DNA of 64,000 bases from the NCBI RefSeq assembly GCF_004570875.1, contig NZ_SPQK01000005.1, forward strand, positions 124,001 to 188,000, in the 5' to 3' direction. Positions 58,688 through 64,000 of the stretch are shown piece after piece. The stretch's first letter is position 1; every line of letters begins with the position of its first letter. This stretch comes from Blastococcus sp. CT_GayMR16 (GTDB taxonomy: Bacteria; Actinomycetota; Actinomycetes; Mycobacteriales; Geodermatophilaceae). The notes below the pieces were generated by a model. It did not search any database. It worked only from the letters and a program-made list of their open reading frames with translations, and had not been told where the DNA came from. A program made the translations under genes and the position numbers.

Positions 58688-59876
58688 CGCCCTGCCGGCG
58701 TGCGCACGCGCCCACGGCGGCGGCGACGGCCTCGGCCACGCGCCGGTCGAGCGGGCTCGGCACCACGTAGTCCGCGCGCACCTCGTCACCGACGACGTCG
58801 GCGATCGCGGCCGCCGCAGCCAGCTTCATCTCCTCGGTGATGCTGTGTGCGCCGGCGTCGATGGCGCCGCGGAAGATGCCCGGGAACGCGAGCACGTTGT
58901 TGATCTGGTTCGGCAGGTCGCTGCGCCCGGTGGCGACGACGGCCGCGTACTTGGCCGCCATCTGCGGATCGACCTCGGGAATGGGGTTGGCCAGGGAGAA
59001 GACGATGCAGTTCGGCGCCATCGCGGCGATCGCCGACTCCGGCACCGATCCGCCCGAGAGACCCAGGTAGACGTCGGCCCCGCGGAGCGCGTCCACCATC
59101 GTCCCGGCATTGCCCGTGCGGTTGGTGTTCTCGACCAGCCACTGCTTGGTGGGGGTGAGGTCGGCGCGGCCGGCGTGCAGGATCCCCTGCGAGTCGGCCA
59201 CGGCGATGTCGCCGACGCCTGCCTCGAGCAGGATCTTGGTGCACGCGACGCCGGCGGCTCCGGCGCCGGCGACGACGACCCGCAGGTCCGCCAGTTCGCG
59301 GCCGACCACCTTCATCGCGTTGCGCAGTGCGGCCAGGACGACGATCGCCGTCCCGTGCTGGTCGTCGTGCATGACCGGGATGTCGAGCCGCTCCCGCAGC
59401 CGCGCCTCGATCTCGAAGCAGCGCGGGGCGCTGATGTCCTCGAGGTTGATCCCGCCGAAGGACGGCGCGATCGCCACGACCGTCTCGACGATCTGGTCGA
59501 CGTCGTTGGTCGACAGGACGATCGGGACCGCGGACAGCCCGCCGAACTCCGCGAACAGGCAGGCCTTGCCCTCCATCACCGGCAGGGAGGCGGCCGGTCC
59601 GATGTTGCCCAGGCCGAGGACCGCCGAGCCGTCGGAGACCACCGCGACGACGCGGGGCGCCCAGGTGAAGCGGCGCGCGAGTTCCGGCTCGGCGGCGATG
59701 GCGCTGGAGACGCGGGCGACACCCGGCGTGTAGGTCAGGGCGAGGTCGGCGATCGACTCGATCGAGCGGGTCGGCACCACCGACAGCTTGCCGCCCTCGT
59801 GGACCGCGAACGCCGGGTCGTCGGCGAATCGGTCGGCGCGCTGGTCCGTCTCGGTCTGGTTGCCGCCCATGGTCAT
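58677..59876 (-). CDS. NAD(P)-dependent malic enzyme
   Basis: Oxidative decarboxylation of malate to pyruvate. 399-residue short bacterial form. [27 protein letters not shown], catalytic Lys in MEGKACLF, metal ligands in [13 protein letters not shown] and [13 protein letters not shown], and the [13 protein letters not shown] nucleotide loop. Asp/Glu after beta2 of the Rossmann fold (VADSQG) hints at NAD preference. Start ATG 59876; ATG 59870 is equally possible. Confidence 0.95.
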   Translation of the reverse strand: MTMGGNQTETDQRADRFADDPAFAVHEGGKLSVVPTRSIESIADLALTYTPGVARVSSAIAAEPELARRFTWAPRVVAVVSDGSAVLGLGNIGPAASLPVMEGKACLFAEFGGLSAVPIVLSTNDVDQIVETVVAIAPSFGGINLEDISAPRCFEIEARLRERLDIPVMHDDQHGTAIVVLAALRNAMKVVGRELADLRVVVAGAGAAGVACTKILLEAGVGDIAVADSQGILHAGRADLTPTKQWLVENTNRTGNAGTMVDALRGADVYLGLSGGSVPESAIAAMAPNCIVFSLANPIPEVDPQMAAKYAAVVATGRSDLPNQINNVLAFPGIFRGAIDAGAHSITEEMKLAAAAAIADVVGDEVRADYVVPSPLDRRVAEAVAAAVGACARRQGVTV

Positions 59877-59911
59877 CGCAGCGTAATCGCGGTGCCCTGC
59901 GGTGCGCGTGG

Positions 59912-60295
59912 TCAGGTCTCCGGGAAGGGTTGCGAGGGCAGCCGGCCGGGGCGCGGGCGCAGCCGGCCGACCACCTTCCCCACGACGACGGCGACACCGA
60001 AGGCGCGGCTGTCGTCGGTGATCAGCCGGTTGTCCCCCTCGACCCAGTGACCACCGGGAACGGCCCGGCGCACGCGCTTGACGACCAGCAGGTCCGGCCG
60101 CGAGGGGAACCGGGCGAGGACGACGTCCCCGGGGCGCACCGCGGCGGTCGAGCGCACCCGGCGCACGAGCAGCCGGTCACCGGAACGAACGGTCGGGACC
60201 ATCGACGGGCCGGTCACCCGGGCCATCGCCCAGGCGCTCGGCAGGGGCGGGACCGGCTCCGGGCCCGCTTCTCCCACTCTGTCGCTGTCGATCAC
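59912..60295 (-). CDS. sodX: nickel-type superoxide dismutase maturation protease
   Basis: Signal-peptidase-like S26 protease that removes the SodN leader to expose His1 for nickel binding. Nucleophile Ser in VTGPSMVPTVRSGDRLL; general-base Lys in LLVVKRVRRAV; then the GHWVEGDNR box of the family. No obvious N-terminal transmembrane anchor from either possible start (GTG 60295, 127 residues; ATG 60226, 104 residues). Divergent from sodN, the expected partner. Confidence 0.88.
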   Translation of the reverse strand: MIDSDRVGEAGPEPVPPLPSAWAMARVTGPSMVPTVRSGDRLLVRRVRSTAAVRPGDVVLARFPSRPDLLVVKRVRRAVPGGHWVEGDNRLITDDSRAFGVAVVVGKVVGRLRPRPGRLPSQPFPET

Positions 60296-60300
60296 CGCGG

Positions 60301-60306
60301 GTAGGG
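60301..60306 (+). promoter_or_regulatory. -10-like TAGGGT upstream of sodN
   Basis: TAGGGT 40 bp before the sodN ATG, followed by a leader ending in a CGGAGG ribosome-binding site. A clear -35 is not visible. It lies inside the 51-bp sodX/sodN divergent region, so both genes may share control; no nickel-repressor (Nur) box is evident. Confidence 0.4.
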
Positions 60307-60346
60307 TCGCAGACGACCCAACCCCACGACATCCGGAGGCACGTCC

Positions 60347-60748
60347 ATGCGTTTTCCCCGCATGTTCTCCGCCGTGGAGGCCACCGCTCACTGCGACCTC
60401 CCGTGCGGCGTCTACGACCCGGCTCAGGCCCGCATCGAGGCCGAGTCCGTCAAGGCGATCCAGGAGAAGTACCAGGGCAACGAGGACCCGGTCTTCCGTA
60501 CCCGCGCGATCCTGATCAAGGAGCAGCGGGCGGAGCTGGTCAAGCACCACCTGTGGGTGCTGTGGACCGACTACTTCAAGCCCCCGCACTTCGAGAAGTA
60601 CCCGCAGCTGCACGAGCTGTTCAACAAGGCCACCAAGCAGGCCGGTGCGGCCGGCGGCAAGGGCAGCATGGACCCGGCGGAGGGGCAGAAGCTCCTCGAC
60701 CTGATCGCCGAGATCGACAAGATCTTCTGGGAGACCAAGGCCGCCTGA
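60347..60748 (+). CDS. sodN: nickel-containing superoxide dismutase precursor
   Basis: Ni-SOD, removes superoxide in the cytosol. 133 residues. Propeptide MRFPRMFSAVEATA (1-14) is followed by the nickel hook HCDLPCGVYDP; His15, Cys16 and Cys20 of the precursor become His1, Cys2 and Cys6. The rest is the four-helix bundle (IQEKYQGNEDPVFRTRAILI, HHLWVLWTDYFKPPHFEKYP). Canonical length. CGGAGG ribosome-binding site. Stop codon abuts a structured repeat and terminator. Confidence 0.98.
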   Translation: MRFPRMFSAVEATAHCDLPCGVYDPAQARIEAESVKAIQEKYQGNEDPVFRTRAILIKEQRAELVKHHLWVLWTDYFKPPHFEKYPQLHELFNKATKQAGAAGGKGSMDPAEGQKLLDLIAEIDKIFWETKAA

Positions 60749-60750
60749 TG

Positions 60751-60807
60751 AAGGACCCCGTCCTCCTCACCCCTCGCACGCTCGGGGCGAGCCTCGGGAC
60801 GGGGCCA
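60751..60807 (+). repeat. structured dispersed repeat, copy A
   Basis: Best-formed copy. Perfect outer arms CCCCGTCC (60756-60763) and GGACGGGG (60797-60804), and inner stem GCTCG-GGG-CGAGC (60780-60792). The sequence TCACCCCTCGCACGCTCGG fills the left half of the loop. It begins 2 nt after the sodN TGA. A 27-codon frame through it is not thought to be a protein because frames differ between copies. Confidence 0.7.
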
Positions 60808-60850
60808 CGGCGCTGTCGGGTCACCCATTGACGGGGACCCGGCAGCGCTG
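60808..60850 (+). terminator. probable sodN terminator
   Basis: 15-bp stem (60808-60822 with 60836-60850) containing two G-U pairs in plus-strand RNA, extended by CCC/GGG around loop ATTGAC, followed by CCGTGTGTGACCTGTTCG. The wobble pairs favour plus-strand function, consistent with sodN termination. Confidence 0.7.
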
Positions 60851-60905
60851 CCGTGTGTGACCTGTTCGATCCCGGCGAGTTCGCGCACGCGCCTAGGGTC
60901 TGCCT

Positions 60906-62156
60906 ATGCGCGGCTCGGAGAGTCCCTTGATCGACGTCGGCGCACTTCTGGAGAAGGTCGAGGCGGCCGCACCGATCGACTCGGTGCCCGCTGTGGCGGC
61001 CGCCCTCGGGGACATGGTCGGCGCCCGCGAGGTGAATCTGCTGATCGCCGACTTCAGCGGGCGGGCGCTCGTCCGCCTCACCTCCGCCGCACGGGTGGAC
61101 GGCGCCCGTAGCCAGGGCAGGGACGAGCAGGCCGAGACGCTGCCCCTGGCGGGCACGCACTACGACCGGGTGCTGCGGACGCAGCAGCCCGACGTGCAGG
61201 CGCTCGACGACGGCGCGCGGATGACGGTTCCGGTCACCGACCGCGGCGACGCCATCGGTCTCCTCGAGCTGGTCCTCCCCCGGCACCCCTCCCCGGAGGA
61301 GGTCGCCGACATCAGCAGCGCCGCCCACGCCCTGTCCTACGTCGTCATCGCCGCCCGCCGGCACACCGACGTCTTCGAGTGGGGCCAGCGCTCGTCGCCC
61401 TTCGCCCTGGCGGCGGAGATCCAGCGGCGGCTGCTGCCGGCCTCCTACACGTGCGAGGCGGGCCAGTTCACCCTCGCGGGATGGCTCGAGCCGGCCAGCT
61501 CCGTGGGCGGCGACACCTTCGACTACACGCTGGACCGCGACTCCCTGCAGATCTCCATCACCGACGCCGTCGGCCACCAGGTGGCGGCAGCTCTGCTGGC
61601 GACGCTGCTCGTCGGCGGGCTTCGCAACGGCCGGCGGAAGGGCCTCGACCTCGGGGAGCAGGCCCGCTACGCCAACGACTCGCTCGCCGAGAACGCAGGC
61701 GCCGGCCAGTTCGTCACCGGCCAGCTGATGCGCGTCGACCTGCACGACGGGACCGCGGCGATCGTCAACGCGGGCCACCCGTTCCCGCTGCGGCTGCGGA
61801 AGGGGAAGGTCGAGGAGGTGCAGTTGCGCATCGAGGCGCCGTTCGGCGTCCTTCCCGGCAAGCGCTTCGACGTCCAGGAGTTCCCGCTGGAGCCGGGCGA
61901 TCGGATCGTCCTGCTGACCGATGGCATGCAGGAGCGCAACGCGGTCAACCTCGACGTCGCCGACGCGCTCGCGAAGAGCGCCGACCTCCACCCTCGGGAG
62001 GTGGTCCACGAGCTCGGCGCGGCCGTCCTGGACGCCACCGGTGGCGACCTGCGCGACGACGCGACGATGGTCTGCCTCGACTGGTACGGCGGCCCCCCGC
62101 GCGGCCGCACGACCGCGTACGGAGCCGATCCCGAGCGCGCGTCGGGACCGGCCTGA
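60906..62156 (+). CDS. PP2C-family (SpoIIE-type) serine/threonine phosphatase with N-terminal sensor
   Basis: 416 residues. The N-terminal 150 residues form a GAF-like sensor (LLIADFSGRALVRL, VTDRGDAIGLLELVL), no helix of membrane length. C-terminal SpoIIE/RsbU phosphatase domain: SSVGGDTFDYTLD (metal Asp), ITDAVGHQVAAALLATLL, VNAGHPFPLRL, VLLTDGMQERN and DDATMVCL. Such proteins activate sigma-factor regulators (anti-anti-sigma) by dephosphorylation; target not in window. TAGGGT 6 nt before the ATG suggests leaderless expression. Confidence 0.9.
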   Translation: MRGSESPLIDVGALLEKVEAAAPIDSVPAVAAALGDMVGAREVNLLIADFSGRALVRLTSAARVDGARSQGRDEQAETLPLAGTHYDRVLRTQQPDVQALDDGARMTVPVTDRGDAIGLLELVLPRHPSPEEVADISSAAHALSYVVIAARRHTDVFEWGQRSSPFALAAEIQRRLLPASYTCEAGQFTLAGWLEPASSVGGDTFDYTLDRDSLQISITDAVGHQVAAALLATLLVGGLRNGRRKGLDLGEQARYANDSLAENAGAGQFVTGQLMRVDLHDGTAAIVNAGHPFPLRLRKGKVEEVQLRIEAPFGVLPGKRFDVQEFPLEPGDRIVLLTDGMQERNAVNLDVADALAKSADLHPREVVHELGAAVLDATGGDLRDDATMVCLDWYGGPPRGRTTAYGADPERASGPA

Positions 62157-62206
62157 CCCCGGACGCCCGGACCGCCCCAGACGCGGGCCGGTACCGTTTG
62201 GCCACC

Positions 62207-62872
62207 ATGCGCATCGACCGGGCCGGGTGGCCTTTCATCACCGGACCCTTGGCCCCTGCGGCCCTCCTCGCCATCGCCGGGCGCGCGAGCGGCCGCCGCT
62301 GGCCGCGGACGCTCGCCTGGCCGTTCCTGGGCCTCTCGGCCTACATGGCCCTCTTCTTCCGCGACCCCGACCGGCGCTGCGACACCACCCCACCGGCAGC
62401 CGACGAGGTCCTCTCCCCCGCCGACGGCGTGGTGATGGTGGCCGGGGAGCCGCAGGCCGGCGTCGCCCCCGAGGGCGACTGGCAGCAGGTCAGCGTCTTC
62501 CTGTCCGTCGTCGACGTGCACGTCAACCGGTCGCCCTACCGGGGCGAGGTCGTCGAGAGCTCCTACCGGAAGGGCAGCTTCCTCGCCGCCTACCGCAAGG
62601 AGTCCGCGCACCGGAACGAGCGCAGCGAGCTGTGGATGCGCGACGGTGACCGGACCGTCGTCTTCCGGCAGATCGTCGGCGTCCTCGCCCGGCGGATCGT
62701 GACCCGTACCGGTCCCGGTGACGAGCTGGCCACCGGGGAGCGTATGGGCCTGATGAAGTTCGGCTCCCGGATGGACGTGTTCCTGCCGCCCGAGTGCACG
62801 ATCACCGTGACGAAGGGCCAGCGCGTGCGCGGCGGCGAGACCGTCATCGCCCGCTGGCCCGCGGCCGGCTGA
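62207..62872 (+). CDS. psd: phosphatidylserine decarboxylase, short type
   Basis: Forms phosphatidylethanolamine from phosphatidylserine. 221 residues, short archaeal/actinobacterial form. An N-terminal membrane segment (WPRTLAWPFLGLSAYMALFF), VFLSVVDVHVNRSPYRG with the catalytic His105 region, and the autoprocessing site GLMKFGSRMD where Gly186-Ser187 would be cut to give the pyruvoyl group. Followed 7 bp later by pssA, which makes its substrate. Confidence 0.93.
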   Translation: MRIDRAGWPFITGPLAPAALLAIAGRASGRRWPRTLAWPFLGLSAYMALFFRDPDRRCDTTPPAADEVLSPADGVVMVAGEPQAGVAPEGDWQQVSVFLSVVDVHVNRSPYRGEVVESSYRKGSFLAAYRKESAHRNERSELWMRDGDRTVVFRQIVGVLARRIVTRTGPGDELATGERMGLMKFGSRMDVFLPPECTITVTKGQRVRGGETVIARWPAAG

Positions 62873-62879
62873 GCCGGCC

Positions 62880-63677
62880 ATGCCCTCGACCCGGCGCACG
62901 ACCACCGAGTTCGTCCGCGGCTCCGTCCGCGGGAGCCGCCGGCGCGCCCTGGCGACGCTGCCCAGCCTCTTCACCCTCGGCAACATGTTCTGCGGGTTCT
63001 TCGCCATCCTGGTGTCGATCCGGGGGCAGTACAGCCTGGCCGCCGTCCTGATCGGGCTGTCGGTGGTCTTCGACATCACCGACGGCGCCGTGGCGCGTCT
63101 GGTGGGCGCGGTGACCCCCTTCGGCCTCCAGTTCGACTCCCTCGCCGACCTGGTCTCCTTCGGGCTCGCCCCGGCACTGCTGGCGTTCACCCTGTTCTCC
63201 CAGGGCCAGGACGAGTGGGACCCGCTGGGCTGGGTGGTGTGCTTCATCTGGGTGGCGTGCGCGGCGATCCGGCTGGCGCGCTTCAACACCACCATCGACC
63301 CGACCGCCGACAAGCGGTACTTCATCGGCATGCCCAGCCCCGGGGCCGCGGGCGTCGTCCTGGCGTCGGTCTTCGCGTTCGGCGACCAGATGCAGGGCCG
63401 CGACCGCCTGTGGGTGCTGCTCGTCGTCCTCGTGCCGGCGCTCCTGATGGTCACCAACATCCGGTTCCGCTCGTTCCGGTCGCTGGTCAGCCCCAAGAGC
63501 GGGCGGCCCTACGTGCTCATCGCGACCGCCGTCGTGCTGGTGATCGGCTTCGCGACGGTCCCGGTCGTCACCGGGATCCTCGTCGCCTACGGGTACCTGT
63601 TCGCACCGGTCCTCGTCCCGATCGTGGCGCCGCTGGCCCGCCTTCTCCCGGACCGCCTCAAGGAGGCCCTCTCATGA
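62880..63677 (+). CDS. pssA: CDP-diacylglycerol--serine O-phosphatidyltransferase
   Basis: Integral-membrane CDP-alcohol phosphatidyltransferase that makes phosphatidylserine. 265 residues, about eight helices. The metal/CDP motif DITDGAVARLVGAVTPFG then LQFDSLAD fits DxxDGxxAR(8)GxxxDxxxD. ATG overlaps nothing upstream; stop overlaps the next gene's ATG (ATGA). psd-pssA-GNAT form one operon. Confidence 0.95.
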   Translation: MPSTRRTTTEFVRGSVRGSRRRALATLPSLFTLGNMFCGFFAILVSIRGQYSLAAVLIGLSVVFDITDGAVARLVGAVTPFGLQFDSLADLVSFGLAPALLAFTLFSQGQDEWDPLGWVVCFIWVACAAIRLARFNTTIDPTADKRYFIGMPSPGAAGVVLASVFAFGDQMQGRDRLWVLLVVLVPALLMVTNIRFRSFRSLVSPKSGRPYVLIATAVVLVIGFATVPVVTGILVAYGYLFAPVLVPIVAPLARLLPDRLKEALS

Positions 63678-64000
63678 CCGTGCGGCCCGTCCGGCCCGAC
63701 GACGTCCCGGCGGTCGTCGGCCTCGTCCGGGAGCTGGCCGACTACGAGAAGGCGCTGCACGAGGCACGCCTCACCGAGGAGCAGCTCACCGGCGTCCTCT
63801 TCGGCGACGCCCCTGCCTTGTTCGGCCACGTCGCCACCGGTGAGGACGGCGAGATCGTCGGGATCGCGCTGTGGTTCCTGAACTTCTCCACCTGGCGCGG
63901 CACCCACGGCATCTACCTCGAGGACCTCTACGTCTCACCGCGGCACCGCGGCGCCGGCCTGGGCCGGGAGCTGCTGCGCACGCTGGCTGCGGTCTGCGCC
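63674..64000 (+). CDS. GNAT-family N-acetyltransferase, 3' end beyond window
   Basis: First 109 residues of an acetyltransferase resembling diamine/spermidine acetyltransferases: VRPVRPDDVPAVVGLVRELA, then FSTWRGTHGIYLEDLYV and the acetyl-CoA loop SPRHRGAGLGRELLRTL. The LEDLYV and WFLNFSTW segments are typical of the SAT1-like (diamine N-acetyltransferase) group. Incomplete here. ATGA overlap with pssA suggests co-translation. Confidence 0.85.
   Translation, partial: MTVRPVRPDDVPAVVGLVRELADYEKALHEARLTEEQLTGVLFGDAPALFGHVATGEDGEIVGIALWFLNFSTWRGTHGIYLEDLYVSPRHRGAGLGRELLRTLAAVCA

Noticed and set aside
60748-60831. 27-codon ORF in repeat copy A and similar short frames in copy B
   Set aside because: Copy C has a different frame and no shared protein; the conserved feature is the stem pairing, not codons.

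Overview
The window is chromosomal DNA from a very GC-rich actinobacterium. Evidence for this is the dominance of G/C at third codon positions, many GTG starts, GTGA/ATGA start-stop overlaps, NucS mismatch endonuclease, Kgd-type 2-oxoglutarate decarboxylase, DUF2550 next to atpC, Ni-superoxide dismutase with its protease, and MurA with Asp at the usual Cys position. Gene order and content fit Geodermatophilaceae (Blastococcus/Geodermatophilus/Modestobacter type), but the family is an inference. I see no prophage, insertion sequence, CRISPR array or rRNA operon.

Layout. 1-8050: mainly minus-strand acyl-CoA genes: a tandem two-unit 3-hydroxyacyl-CoA dehydrogenase cut by the window edge, then a coupled meaA-type mutase / crotonase-like / PPOX operon, with DUF5995, a P-loop kinase-like gene, nucS and a lipoprotein between them. 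8150-34014: a long minus-strand housekeeping run, read argS-lysA-hom-thrC-thrB, rho, rpmE, prfA-prmC-tsaC-glyA-wecA-atpI-atpZ-atpBEFHAGD, then atpC-DUF2550-murA. A plus-strand cobalamin adenosyltransferase lies inside it. A 564-bp insert containing a terminator, a small Trp-rich ORF and a structured repeat separates atpD from atpC.

34147-48790: accessory and metabolic genes: a DUF3105/DUF305 envelope pair, tRNA-Arg(CCG), an apparently N-truncated RidA-like gene, a hydrolase, an SDR, and a plus-strand operon of an acyl-CoA ligase, a small PhaE-like protein, PHA synthase and a GNAT enzyme. These are followed by an ABC-F protein, a class III cyclase, a universal stress protein, an MFS exporter, an ABC-2 exporter and an ankyrin protein. 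48956-64000: kgd-DUF6104-AAA ATPase, a YdjM-like membrane protein, RtcB, a GPH transporter coupled to a PLP decarboxylase, malic enzyme, divergent sodX/sodN, a SpoIIE-type phosphatase, psd-pssA for phosphatidylethanolamine synthesis, and a GNAT gene cut by the right edge.

The least explained signal is a family of about 57-60 bp structured repeats with three copies (11309-11368 minus, 53832-53887 plus, 60751-60807 plus). Their outer arms differ in sequence but still pair in each copy. Two of the three begin directly at the stop codon of the upstream ORF. Other points of note are six genes with a TANNNT hexamer 6-8 nt before the start codon (probable leaderless transcripts), a 13-bp tandem duplication at the 5' end of an ABC ATPase gene that lacks a convincing start, a crotonase-fold protein without either catalytic Glu, and in-frame 30-bp repeats in the disordered part of Rho.
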